From Bremerella sp. JC817 (GTDB lineage Bacteria > Planctomycetota > Planctomycetia > Pirellulales > Pirellulaceae), in the NCBI RefSeq assembly GCF_040718835.1, contig NZ_JBFEFG010000281.1, forward strand, positions 496,001 to 560,000: a DNA stretch of 64,000 nucleotides, read 5' to 3'. The position numbers and the translations under genes were made by a program. The notes under the pieces were generated by a model. It was not told the origin of the DNA. It was given only the letters and a program-made list of their open reading frames with translations, and ran no database searches. The number at the start of each line of letters is the position of its first letter. Position 1 is the first letter of the stretch. Of this stretch, positions 8,322 to 16,727 are shown piece by piece.

Positions 8322-9173
8322 CTACAGGCGGCAGTTGGCGATGTTGGTCTGCAGGATCGCGGATGCTCCGAGTTGTTCGAGCTTTTCCATCACGTCGATC
8401 ACTTCTTTGCGTTTGACCATCGCGCGGACGGCACACCAGGCTTCGTCTTCCAGCGGGTTGATCGTTGGCGAGTTGAAGCCCGGCGTAATCGCTTCGGCGG
8501 CGGCCAGGTTTTCGCGGCGGATGTTGTATTCCAGCAGCGAATAGTCGCGAGCGATCACCACACCTTCCAGGCGACGAACGATGCGGTCGGCCAGTTCCGG
8601 CATCCGCTTCTGCTTGTTCTGGATCAACACCGTTTCGTAGCTGCCGATTTCGGCGAAGATCTTCAATCGGTTCGCGGCCAGCGTGCTGCCGGTTTCAACC
8701 AGGTCGACAATCGCGTCGGCGATGCCTAGCGAGATCATCACTTCGACCGAGCCAGACAGGTTCACCAGGTGTGGATGGGCCCCGTTCGCTTCCAGATACT
8801 GACGGGTCACGTTCGGGAAGCTGGTCGCCACGCGACACTGCTTCATGTCTTCGACCGTGTTCCAGCTGGTATCTTCCGGAACGCACAATGCCAGGCGGCA
8901 CTTGCCAACGCCTAGTTCCATGCGGGTATCGACTTCGACTTCCGCTTCTTGAACCAGGTCGCTGCCGGTGATCCCCATGTCGATAGCACCTTCGGCACAC
9001 AAAACCGGAATGTCATCGGTTCGCAGGAAGGTGATGTCGATCGGCATGTCGCGCACCCGAGCGAACAAGCTGCGGTCCTGGCGACGGAATTTCAGTCCAG
9101 CGTCGCCTAATAGTTCCGTGGCGACCTCAGCCAGACGCCCTTTGCTGGGAATGCCGATACGAAAGTTTTCCAT
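8322..9173 (-). CDS. hisG: ATP phosphoribosyltransferase, long form
   Basis: HisG catalyses the first step of histidine synthesis, joining ATP and PRPP to give phosphoribosyl-ATP in the cytoplasm. The 283-residue length and the C-terminal regulatory segment (about residues 210-283, ending ASAILQTNIANCRL) mark the long form, which carries its own histidine-binding domain and needs no HisZ. Recognisable family segments are IGIPSKGRL at the start, GITGSDLV near residue 70, and the PRPP-loop segment near ADAIVDLVETGSTL. It follows hisE by 42 bases on the same strand, so the two probably form an operon. Feedback inhibition by histidine is expected from the family. The ATG at 9173 has no strong ribosome site, consistent with translation within an operon. 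Confidence 0.95.
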   Translation of the reverse strand: MENFRIGIPSKGRLAEVATELLGDAGLKFRRQDRSLFARVRDMPIDITFLRTDDIPVLCAEGAIDMGITGSDLVQEAEVEVDTRMELGVGKCRLALCVPEDTSWNTVEDMKQCRVATSFPNVTRQYLEANGAHPHLVNLSGSVEVMISLGIADAIVDLVETGSTLAANRLKIFAEIGSYETVLIQNKQKRMPELADRIVRRLEGVVIARDYSLLEYNIRRENLAAAEAITPGFNSPTINPLEDEAWCAVRAMVKRKEVIDVMEKLEQLGASAILQTNIANCRL

Positions 9174-9215
9174 GATTCAATGCTTGGGGTTGGGTGCTAG
9201 AGCGAGTGAGTCTGT

Positions 9216-9572
9216 TTACTTTTGGGGGCGGGAAGCTTTTTCGTCGATGCCCGAAACACCGAATCGTCGGCCCAGTTCCGCTTCGACTTCTTCCAGGGCG
9301 ATTCCTTTGTGCCCCAGCATGACGAACAAGTGATAAATCAGGTCGCCCGCTTCGTAGATCAAATGCTGACGCCCTTCGTCTCCCTCTTCGCCGGCGGCTT
9401 CGACCACTTCGGCGGCTTCTTCCATGATCTTTTCGCCGATCTTAGGGACGCCGCCGTTGAACAACTTCGTGGTGTACGATTTCTCAGGTGGGTTCGCGCG
9501 ACGGTCTTCGATCACCGCCATCAGGGCGGCCAAGACGTTCACACGATTATCAGAGTTCGATTCGCCGGACAA
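9216..9572 (-). CDS. hisE: Phosphoribosyl-ATP pyrophosphatase
   Basis: A 118-residue cytoplasmic all-alpha NTP pyrophosphatase that hydrolyses phosphoribosyl-ATP to phosphoribosyl-AMP, the second step of histidine synthesis. The metal-binding helices are visible as KIGEKIMEEAAEVVEA and YEAGDLIYHLFVML, the MazG-type ExxE and ExxD pattern. It stands alone, not fused to HisI. The start is TTG at 9572, chosen because a strong ribosome site (GAGAGGGG) lies about 7 bases upstream; a GTG ten codons downstream is the alternative. It precedes hisG in transcription. Confidence 0.93.
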   Translation of the reverse strand: MSGESNSDNRVNVLAALMAVIEDRRANPPEKSYTTKLFNGGVPKIGEKIMEEAAEVVEAAGEEGDEGRQHLIYEAGDLIYHLFVMLGHKGIALEEVEAELGRRFGVSGIDEKASRPQK

Positions 9573-9745
9573 TGTTCGGCCCCTCTCGCAGCAAAGGTCG
9601 ACGCGTGGAAAATCCCAGCCCTCCTCATCGGGTGGCCAGGAATCTAGTATTGTAGTCGGCTAGGGTAAAACTGAAAATTGGCCCCCCAACGAACCTTAAC
9701 ATCCGCAGTTTTCAGGGTTTAGGCCTTAAAAACGCCCCGCAAAGC

Positions 9746-10711
9746 ATGACGAATCCCTCGACAGACAAAGAGTTTACCTTCCTCGATTGCTGGTTTCTTT
9801 CCGGAGCGACCGCCAGCGGCAAGACGCGCATTGGGTTGCAGCTGGCCAAGAAAATTAACGCGGAAATCGTCGCGCTCGACTCGATGTCGCTCTATCGCGA
9901 CATGGATATTGGCACCGCCAAGCCGACCGCAGCCGAGCAATCCGAGGTGCCTCATCACCTGATCGATGTGCTCGATCCGACCGAAAACTCGAGCATTTCG
10001 CACTACCTCGAGATGGCCCAGGCCGCCGCGATCGAAATCCGCAGCCGAGGCAAAGAAGTCCTGTTTGTCGGTGGAACGCCTCTTTATTTAAAGGCTCTGC
10101 TGCGAGGTCTCTCGGAAGGGCCGGCCCCTGATAACGCGTTCCGCCAGGCCCTGGAAGAGGAAGCAAGCCGGGTGGGTAACAAGGCTCTGCACGACCGATT
10201 GAAGATGGTCGATCCGCTGGCCGCCAATCGCATCCACGAAAACGACATCCGCCGAATCATTCGGGCCCTGGAAGTGCATCACACCACTGGCCAGCCGATG
10301 AGCCACTATCAATTCGAGTTCGACGATCATGCCCGACCCGAAGATTGTCGAGCCTTCTGGCTTTCGTGGGATCGCCCAACCCTGCACGACCGGATCAATG
10401 CCCGCGTCGATCAAATGTTCGAGGAAGGTCTGGTTGCCGAAGTCGAGCGTCTGCTCGAGAAGCATTCGCCGCTCGGCACGACTGCCCTGCAGGCCGTCGG
10501 CTACCAGGAGGTGATTGACTTCCTGGAAGGCAAACAAGATCTGGAAACCAGCAAAGATCGCGTCAAAGCCCGAACGCGTCAGTTTGCCAAGCGGCAATGC
10601 ACATGGTTCCGCAGCTTGAACGAATGCCGCGAAATCCCGCTGGAAGGCGAGCTCGACGCCAATGCGGTCGCCGAGCAGATCGAACAACTAGGTCGCGCGA
10701 GTCGAACCTAG
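9746..10711 (+). CDS. miaA: tRNA dimethylallyltransferase
   Basis: MiaA adds a dimethylallyl group to N6 of A37 in tRNAs that read codons starting with U. The 321-residue protein has the P-loop SGATASGKT near residue 18, the family signature DSMSLYRDMDIGTAKP, the segment VGGTPLYLKALLRGL, DIRRIIRALEV, and near the C-terminus KARTRQFAKRQCTWFR. All are in the usual order and the length is normal. The gene is divergent from hisE and convergent with the zinc-ribbon membrane protein, whose stop lies 11 bases away. Acts in the cytoplasm; no odd features. Confidence 0.95.
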   Translation: MTNPSTDKEFTFLDCWFLSGATASGKTRIGLQLAKKINAEIVALDSMSLYRDMDIGTAKPTAAEQSEVPHHLIDVLDPTENSSISHYLEMAQAAAIEIRSRGKEVLFVGGTPLYLKALLRGLSEGPAPDNAFRQALEEEASRVGNKALHDRLKMVDPLAANRIHENDIRRIIRALEVHHTTGQPMSHYQFEFDDHARPEDCRAFWLSWDRPTLHDRINARVDQMFEEGLVAEVERLLEKHSPLGTTALQAVGYQEVIDFLEGKQDLETSKDRVKARTRQFAKRQCTWFRSLNECREIPLEGELDANAVAEQIEQLGRASRT

Positions 10712-10722
10712 TCGGGCGAGAA

Positions 10723-11439
10723 TTACCACCAGTTCACGTAATAGGCCGACAAGCCCATCGTCAGCCGCAAGAGCAGCGTGACCAACAGGTAGAAAGAGAA
10801 GTGCAGCCCGCCCGATAACGGCGAGATGTCGAACGAGCCCGCCGCGGCCAGCCCGCCGAATACCACGCAAAACGCGGCCATCATCACGTAGTACGGCAAG
10901 TACTCGTTTAGATTCGGGCTTAGATCCCAGTAGCCCACCAGAAACGCATAGATCCCCCACAGCACGGCATACGCCGCTGAGCAGACCAGCACGCGTCCCC
11001 AAAGTTCCTGGCCGGCGTAAGGTTCGTATTCGTCGTCTCGCAGGAACCAGTATCCGCTCCAGCAGATCGGCACGGCGATCAGATAGCTGCCAGCGACCAC
11101 GACCCAGGTCAAACCGCTTGGATCTTCGGTCGAGTGACCAATGAAAAAGGCAATCAGGAAGGTCGACAATGCCGCGACCATCACAACCGCCAACACGGTT
11201 GGCGAGAACTTCACGTCTTCGCGAGCCACTGGCTTGAAGACCAGCTTGCCGGAGGCGCTTTTCACACCGCCGAATTCTTCGCGTTCGCGAAGGACGACCG
11301 TTTCGCTCAGTTCCGGAACCTTGATCGTCTTCTTACAGTTGGGACAAGGGCCTTCGCGACCGGCGAACTTGGCGCTGACTTCAAAGCGTTTGAAGCAGCT
11401 GGGGCATGTTACGCGTATTTTTTCTTGCTGTTCGGCCAT
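10723..11439 (-). CDS. Zinc-ribbon membrane protein of unknown function
   Basis: A 238-residue protein with an N-terminal zinc ribbon (CPSC near residue 12 and CPNC about 20 residues later, in the order CxxC...CxxC). A short linker and about five or six hydrophobic helices follow from residue 75 to the end (for example VLAVVMVAALSTFLIAFFIG). The ribbon resembles the small MJ0042-type finger common in planctomycete and delta-proteobacterial proteins. It predicts a membrane protein with a cytoplasmic metal-binding head; the function is unknown. The ATG at 11439 is preferred to a longer frame from 11517, which would add a low-quality leader. A second zinc-ribbon gene lies divergently at 11739. 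Confidence 0.75.
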   Translation of the reverse strand: MAEQQEKIRVTCPSCFKRFEVSAKFAGREGPCPNCKKTIKVPELSETVVLREREEFGGVKSASGKLVFKPVAREDVKFSPTVLAVVMVAALSTFLIAFFIGHSTEDPSGLTWVVVAGSYLIAVPICWSGYWFLRDDEYEPYAGQELWGRVLVCSAAYAVLWGIYAFLVGYWDLSPNLNEYLPYYVMMAAFCVVFGGLAAAGSFDISPLSGGLHFSFYLLVTLLLRLTMGLSAYYVNWW

Positions 11440-11738
11440 GTTGTTCCGCGAAAAGAGGCTGAAGCGGGAGGTCGGAGGAAAAGCTGACCCGCGGCCTTTA
11501 ACTTGGCCGGGGCCCACATTTTAGTCAATGATCTGGCCGTTGATAATGCGTCGAAACGAAGAGACTTACGTCGATCCTCTGGCGAAACTTCGGCAAAACT
11601 CCTGCATTTCGGAATCCTGTCGCCCGGTTTTCATCAATTGCTCACATCGCCCCCTTAAACTAGCGGCATGCAGGCGGGCAGATTTCCGAGCCGAATTGAT
11701 TCGCTGCACCTTTCCGGCATTCACCGCCAGGAGTCATC

Positions 11739-12329
11739 TTGAACACGAAACCAGAGACAATCGTGTTTCTTTGCCCGAATGGGCACCGTTTGAATGCACC
11801 GAAACGCCTGGAAGGCCAGCCCGGCAAGTGCCCTCATTGCAACGTTCGTTTCCGAGTTCCCAATCCATCGGGACACCCTTCGCACGACTCGATTCAGCTT
11901 GCCAAGGCCGCGTCGCCTTCGTCCTCGGGGATGGGGTCCCTTTCCACATCTGGCGAGTTTGATGGTTCCGGCCTGGCCGACTTCACCGACCTGGGCGGCC
12001 GTGACGAGGCCGAAACGTCCGACGTTTTACATTCGTCGATTGGCCTGAAAGCAGCCTCCCATTCGCCGGCTAGCGGTGAATCGCTACGAATGTTCCTCGA
12101 ATTTCGAGAGCTTTGGCAAAATCGAACGGCAGAAACCCGCTTCGAGATCCACCTGCCCGAGGGGGAAGTATTCGTGCCGCAGCAGTTCTCTGTGGAAAAA
12201 TCGACGCCAGAGCTGGGATATTTCGCCCGAAAGATGGAGTCCGAGAAGTTTCAGGTCCACCTGATCCCCTGGAAAGCGGTATGCCGGATTGTGGTAAGCG
12301 GACTGTCCGACCTTCCCTTCGAGCCATAG
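11739..12329 (+). CDS. Soluble zinc-ribbon protein of unknown function
   Basis: A 196-residue protein. Its N-terminus carries CPNGH and, about 17 residues later, CPHC, giving a likely Cys-His-Cys-Cys zinc site that parallels the ribbon of the divergent neighbour. A Ser/Gly/Asp-rich linker spans about residues 45-115, and a compact C-terminal region runs from RMFLEFRELW to the end. The C-terminal part may be a small beta-rich domain; I do not recognise it. The start is TTG at 11739, supported by CAGGAG 6 bases upstream and by the metal motif beginning at residue 12. No membrane helix. Function unknown. Confidence 0.75.
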   Translation: MNTKPETIVFLCPNGHRLNAPKRLEGQPGKCPHCNVRFRVPNPSGHPSHDSIQLAKAASPSSSGMGSLSTSGEFDGSGLADFTDLGGRDEAETSDVLHSSIGLKAASHSPASGESLRMFLEFRELWQNRTAETRFEIHLPEGEVFVPQQFSVEKSTPELGYFARKMESEKFQVHLIPWKAVCRIVVSGLSDLPFEP

Positions 12330-12352
12330 TCTTCGTACGCTAAGAGATGGTT

Positions 12353-12383
12353 CCCTAAATCGGCGTCATTGAGCGATTTAGGG
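12353..12383 (+). other. Perfect 10-bp inverted repeat (hairpin)
   Basis: CCCTAAATCG at 12353-12362 pairs exactly with 12374-12383 across an 11-base loop. It lies 24 bases after the stop of the zinc-ribbon gene and about 64 bases before the mqnA start. No U tract follows, so it is either a weak terminator of the upstream gene or an operator or leader structure for mqnAC. Confidence 0.6.
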
Positions 12384-12446
12384 GGTTACGCTTCCCCGCG
12401 AAAATCGGTTCAACTCGCGGAGAAACCCGGTAACTTGCCTGAACTG

Positions 12447-13283
12447 ATGGGTGCGAAAAACACCGTGAACGCTGTCGACAAGAAGCCTCGCGTTGGGGCC
12501 GTCCGCTATTTGAACACCAAGCCGCTGGTGCATGGCTTGGACGACGCCGACACGCCGTTCAGCCTGACGTTCGACTACCCAAGCCATCTGGCCGATCAGC
12601 TTGCCCTGGGTCTGCTCGACGTGGCGTTGATTCCATCGATCGAGTACTTCCTCGGCGATGGCTATCGCATCATCACCGACGCCTGCATTGGCTGTCTCGG
12701 TCCGGTTTGGAGCGTGAAGATCTTCTTCCGCACGCCCCCGGAACAAGTCCGCACGCTGGCCCTCGACGAAGGTTCGCGAACCAGTGCCGCCCTGGCCAAG
12801 ATTTTGCTGGCCGAGCGGTTGGGCGTCCGACCGCAGCTTCAAGCATTGCCGCTGGGCAGCGACATGCGTGATTGCGAAGCGGACGCCATCTTGCTGATCG
12901 GCGACCGAGCCATCCATCCGCCGGCGATCGATGCGGTGGAAGTTTGGGACCTGGGCGAGACCTGGGTCCAATGGACCGGCCTGCCATTTGTGTTTGCGAT
13001 GTGGGTTGCCCGGCCTGGCATTCAAACCGAAGCGATCTCGCAGGCCCTGATGCATGCCCGCAACGGCGGACTCGACAATTTGCAGATGATTGCCGAACGC
13101 GAAGCACCGAAACATCGTCTGACGACGAGCGAGTGTTTCCACTACTTCCACGATAATTTACACTTCACCCTTGGCCCGCAGGAAAAGGCCGGACTGAAGC
13201 GTTACTACGAATTGGCCGCTGGGCTCGACCTGGCTCCCAGTGGCAGGACACCGATTTACGATGATTGCGAAATTGCTCGATAA
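12447..13283 (+). CDS. mqnA: Chorismate dehydratase of the futalosine menaquinone pathway
   Basis: MqnA converts chorismate to 3-enolpyruvyl-benzoate, the entry step of the futalosine route to menaquinone. The protein shows the family opening VGAVRYLNTKPLVHGL, then FDYPSHLADQLALGLLDVALIPSIEYF, LDEGSRTSAALAKILL and LLIGDRAIHP, all as expected for this periplasmic-binding-protein-fold enzyme. The 278-residue form from ATG 12447 matches the family length. A TTG at 12369 would add 26 residues without domain character and would run through the hairpin at 12353-12383. The gene overlaps mqnC by 23 bases, so the two are translated together. Confidence 0.9.
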   Translation: MGAKNTVNAVDKKPRVGAVRYLNTKPLVHGLDDADTPFSLTFDYPSHLADQLALGLLDVALIPSIEYFLGDGYRIITDACIGCLGPVWSVKIFFRTPPEQVRTLALDEGSRTSAALAKILLAERLGVRPQLQALPLGSDMRDCEADAILLIGDRAIHPPAIDAVEVWDLGETWVQWTGLPFVFAMWVARPGIQTEAISQALMHARNGGLDNLQMIAEREAPKHRLTTSECFHYFHDNLHFTLGPQEKAGLKRYYELAAGLDLAPSGRTPIYDDCEIAR

Positions 13284-14388
13284 AGCAGTCGCGGGCGAGC
13301 GACTGACACCTGAAGAAGGTCTGCAGATTCTCGAGTCGAACGACCTGCTGGCGATCGGCAAAGCAGCCGACGCGGTTTCGCGCCGGATGCATCCGGAGAA
13401 CTACCGCACCTACAACATCGATCGCAACATCAACTATACGAACATCTGCACGGCGGTCTGCCACTTCTGCGCTTTCTATCGCAACCCGAAAAGCGAAGAA
13501 GGTTACGTCGTGCCGCGGGAAGAGATCCTGAAGAAGGTCGAAGAAACGGTTGCCCTTGGTGGGGATCAAATCTTGATGCAAGGTGGTCTGCATCCGAAGT
13601 ACAAGCTGGAGTGGTACGAAGAACTGCTCAGCGACATTCGGACCAACTTCCCCCAGATCAACCTGCACGCGTTCAGCCCGCCCGAGATCTATCACTTCAC
13701 CAAAGTCAACAAGCTGCCCCTGCGGGAAGTGCTTCAGCGTTTGAAAGACGCCGGCCTGGGTAGCTTGCCAGGCGGTGGTGCCGAGATTTTGGTCGATCGT
13801 GTTCGTAACGAACTGACCCGCGGCAAGGTGATGACCGACGACTGGCTCGACGTGATGCGAGTCTGGCACGAACTGGGAGGCCACAGTTCGGCGACGATGA
13901 TGTTCGGTCACGTTGAAACCCTGGCCGAACGCATCGAGCATCTCGAACGCCTGCGTCAGCTACAGGACGAAACCGGCGGCTTCACGGCTTACATCTGCTG
14001 GACCTTCCAGCCAGACCACACCGACATGGCCCACATTCCGGCCCGCGGTACGTTCGAGTACCTGAAGACCCAGGCGGTCTCGCGGCTTTACCTCGACAAC
14101 ATCCACAACATTCAGTCGAGTTGGGTTACCCAGGGCCTGAAGGTGGGGCAGCTCGCCATGCTCTACGGAGCGAATGACATGGGCAGCTTGATGATCGAAG
14201 AGAACGTCGTGGCTGAGGCAGGTACCGTTCACTTCCTGACGCTGCAAGAGATTCGTGACGCGATTACCGAACTCGGTTTCGAGCCGCGTCAACGCAACGT
14301 CCACTACGAATTGCTGCCCAAAGAGCACGAGATGAAAGCCGTTCAGGCCAACGTGCTGCGGGACAAAGAACTGGTTACGCTCTCGTAA
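13261..14388 (+). CDS. mqnC: Cyclic dehypoxanthinyl futalosine synthase (radical SAM)
   Basis: MqnC is a radical SAM enzyme that cyclises dehypoxanthinylfutalosine, a later step of futalosine-dependent menaquinone synthesis. The FeS site CTAVCHFC gives C63, C67 and C70. Other family segments are GGLHPKYKLEWYEEL, HAFSPPEI, GLGSLPGGGAEIL and FQPDHTDM. The 375-residue length is normal. ATG 13261 is preferred to a GTG at 13240. The start lies inside mqnA (23-base overlap), showing an operon. The remaining pathway genes (mqnB, mqnD, mqnE) are not in the window. A terminator follows at 14414-14448. Confidence 0.93.
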   Translation: MIAKLLDKAVAGERLTPEEGLQILESNDLLAIGKAADAVSRRMHPENYRTYNIDRNINYTNICTAVCHFCAFYRNPKSEEGYVVPREEILKKVEETVALGGDQILMQGGLHPKYKLEWYEELLSDIRTNFPQINLHAFSPPEIYHFTKVNKLPLREVLQRLKDAGLGSLPGGGAEILVDRVRNELTRGKVMTDDWLDVMRVWHELGGHSSATMMFGHVETLAERIEHLERLRQLQDETGGFTAYICWTFQPDHTDMAHIPARGTFEYLKTQAVSRLYLDNIHNIQSSWVTQGLKVGQLAMLYGANDMGSLMIEENVVAEAGTVHFLTLQEIRDAITELGFEPRQRNVHYELLPKEHEMKAVQANVLRDKELVTLS

Positions 14389-14413
14389 GCGAGCCGTTCG
14401 ACATCGAACAACG

Positions 14414-14448
14414 AAAAGCCCCAAGGTGATTTGCCTTGGGGCTTTTTT
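14414..14448. terminator. Bidirectional Rho-independent terminator
   Basis: Perfect 11-bp stem AAGCCCCAAGG at 14416-14426 against 14434-14444, 7-base loop, T run on the right and A run on the left. It serves mqnC on the plus strand and the hydrolase gene (stop at 14476) on the minus strand. Confidence 0.92.
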
Positions 14449-14475
14449 CGTCGATGGTCGTTTCGCCAACCGGTC

Positions 14476-16524
14476 TTACTTTTTGGCGGACTTCAATTGC
14501 CAGGCTTCGTCAAAGAAGTCGGCGGCGACGATCTTACCGGGCCAAAGGGCGTCGGGCGGCGTGTTGATGTCGACCACGGCCCAGTCGGGCAGCTTGGGTA
14601 CCTGGCGAGCGTTGTTCAGATAGGCATACTCGCGATAGGTGAAGCCGCTGTTGATTACCACATACTTCTTCGGATTCAACGGGTTCGGGTAGATCAAGAC
14701 CGGGGAGTTCTCGTTCGCCTTGAAAGTTTGCTCTCCCACCTTCACTTCATCCTTTGTCCATTGAATCGGCAACTTGTCGGCAATCTTGGCCAACACACTG
14801 TTGCTGCCGGGGTCGCCGAACAGAATCAGATTGCTGTTGGCAATATCGGCGTCCGAGATCGCGCTGTCTTCGCGGATGATCGCATCGCCGCGGAACTGCC
14901 GACGCCACTCATTCACGAAGTGATCCATTTCGCCAACCGCCCAGGCATGGACCTTTTCGTTGTTGGCTTTCCCTGTTGGACTGACGATGACAAACGAATC
15001 GAGAAACGCGTCATCGATAGGTCCCTGTAGGCCTGGTGTCTTGGCCAGGGCATCGCCATCGGTCCAACCAACTTGCCACTGCTGACCGTCCCACTGCAAT
15101 TTGCAGTTCCACGATCGATCGGTCTCGGGACCAGGGACTTTCAGTTCCTGGCGTTGGCTATCGACTCCGGCGGCGATTGGCGAGAGCGATAGCGTCACTT
15201 CACCTCGCACACCTTGCAGAATGTCTTGGCCGGCTGGGAGACTCAATTCCAAGCGGCTGACGTTGTTGGTGGCCAACGCAATACGACCATGATCGTGCAC
15301 GGCAGCCAAAACGCGGGCCTGCTTCCAATGTTCCTGCAAGCCGCCAACTTTGACCCAATGCACCTCCGGATAACGAAGCGTGAACGTTGCGAACTGGATC
15401 GTTCGGGGTGTCTTATTTCGCCCTGCTTCGGCAATCGCATCGAGCTTAGCGGAAATGATCTTCTTCGAGTCGGCATGGATCGCATGTTTCGTATCGGGAC
15501 CGATCACGTGCGTCAGGTGCATCTTCTCTTCGCGAAGCGCCGCTTCCATCACGTCGGCGGCCTGCTTCTGCTTGTCGATTTCGCCGCTGTAGGCCACCGT
15601 CGGCAAGTTGGCAAGATTGACGCAATAGCCTGGGCAATCGTACCACTGCCACAACGTCTTTTCGTACCAGGTTGGCTCTAAGGTTTCATTCTGGAAGACA
15701 TCGAGAAACAACGGCGTTTCCGAGAAACCAGCCCCAGGGTTCGCGGCAAAGAAGAGGCCCGGATAATGAACCGCCATCTGCCAGCAGCCAGCGCCCCCCA
15801 TCGAGAAGCCGCGGATCGCCACGCGATTATCGTCGATGCGATAGTTTCCTTTGACGTGGTCCATCGATTCCAACACGTCGATCTCGCCGGCGAACTTAAA
15901 CGCATTGCAGTAGCGGCCGAAAGGATGCAGCACGATGGTCCGCTCCGGCTGGTACTGGCCAGGTCGCGAGGCTCGTTCGGCAATGAAGTTAGCCTCGGTA
16001 TTGCGTTCGCCACGGCCATGCAGCCAGACATCCAAACGGAATGGTTCGGCCGATGCAAAGTCGTAGTTGGCGGGAATCTCGAGACCGTAAGGCTGAACGG
16101 TTTGATCGATCTTTGAGCGATATCCTCGCACCACCAAGCCGGTCTGCTTGGTCCACGGAGCCTTACCGTCCAACAGAGCCTCGGCACGGTTCAAGCCTTC
16201 GGTCAGTGTTTGCTTGGCGGCGGCGATGTCGTTCGGTTTGTAGAACTCGTGATACTTGAGTGCCTGGTGAATCGCTCGCGAATAAATCTCGACGTCTGGC
16301 AGCAACTGCGGGGTGCGGGCATCGCGCCGCATCTTCAGCTTCTTGATCAAATCGTCGAGCCGTTCGAGCCCCTGCGCGAGTTGGTCAGCATCAGCGGCCG
16401 GGACTTCGATCCCCACCGGAGGAATCGGGCGAACATTCGAGGCGATGTTATCGGCGGGACCATCCGCCCAGGCAGGCAAAGCCGCCAGACAAAACGCAAA
16501 TACCAGGGGAAGAAGTTTGTGCAT
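14476..16524 (-). CDS. Secreted alpha/beta hydrolase, prolyl-oligopeptidase-like
   Basis: A 682-residue exported protein. The signal peptide is MHKLLPLVFAFCLAALPAWA, so ATG 16524 is chosen over an ATG 11 codons upstream. The middle of the protein holds an alpha/beta hydrolase fold with the nucleophile elbow GFSMGGAG; the probable acid and His follow in YSGEIDKQ and TKHAIHAD. The shape (long N-terminal helical part, catalytic domain, C-terminal beta-rich region) fits the S9/esterase-type PHB-depolymerase-like proteins common in planctomycetes. The C-terminal third has no motif I recognise. The substrate is unknown: peptide, polysaccharide ester or other. It appears monocistronic. Confidence 0.8.
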   Translation of the reverse strand: MHKLLPLVFAFCLAALPAWADGPADNIASNVRPIPPVGIEVPAADADQLAQGLERLDDLIKKLKMRRDARTPQLLPDVEIYSRAIHQALKYHEFYKPNDIAAAKQTLTEGLNRAEALLDGKAPWTKQTGLVVRGYRSKIDQTVQPYGLEIPANYDFASAEPFRLDVWLHGRGERNTEANFIAERASRPGQYQPERTIVLHPFGRYCNAFKFAGEIDVLESMDHVKGNYRIDDNRVAIRGFSMGGAGCWQMAVHYPGLFFAANPGAGFSETPLFLDVFQNETLEPTWYEKTLWQWYDCPGYCVNLANLPTVAYSGEIDKQKQAADVMEAALREEKMHLTHVIGPDTKHAIHADSKKIISAKLDAIAEAGRNKTPRTIQFATFTLRYPEVHWVKVGGLQEHWKQARVLAAVHDHGRIALATNNVSRLELSLPAGQDILQGVRGEVTLSLSPIAAGVDSQRQELKVPGPETDRSWNCKLQWDGQQWQVGWTDGDALAKTPGLQGPIDDAFLDSFVIVSPTGKANNEKVHAWAVGEMDHFVNEWRRQFRGDAIIREDSAISDADIANSNLILFGDPGSNSVLAKIADKLPIQWTKDEVKVGEQTFKANENSPVLIYPNPLNPKKYVVINSGFTYREYAYLNNARQVPKLPDWAVVDINTPPDALWPGKIVAADFFDEAWQLKSAKK

Positions 16525-16670
16525 GAGGTCGATCCAGGTGGGAGGGAATCGGGCCAAGCGAAGATTTTGGGGCTTGGCGAAGCTACCTCGATTTTAACTA
16601 CTGAGCACCTGCGAGGAAACAATAGCGGAAAGTTGGAGATTTTTTGCCTGTCCTCAATTAGCAACGCGCA

Positions 16671-16698
16671 AAGAAAAAGGGTAGCCGTGGCTACCCTT
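16671..16698 (-). terminator. Terminator of the YhaN-like ATPase gene
   Basis: A 9- to 10-bp palindromic stem (AAGGGTAGCC, 16677-16686, against 16689-16698) with a very short loop. It is followed on the minus strand by UUUUUCUUU. It lies 30 bases after the ATPase stop at 16728. Confidence 0.85.
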
Positions 16699-16727
16699 GT
16701 TTATGGAATTGAGTCATTCGCGTCGGA

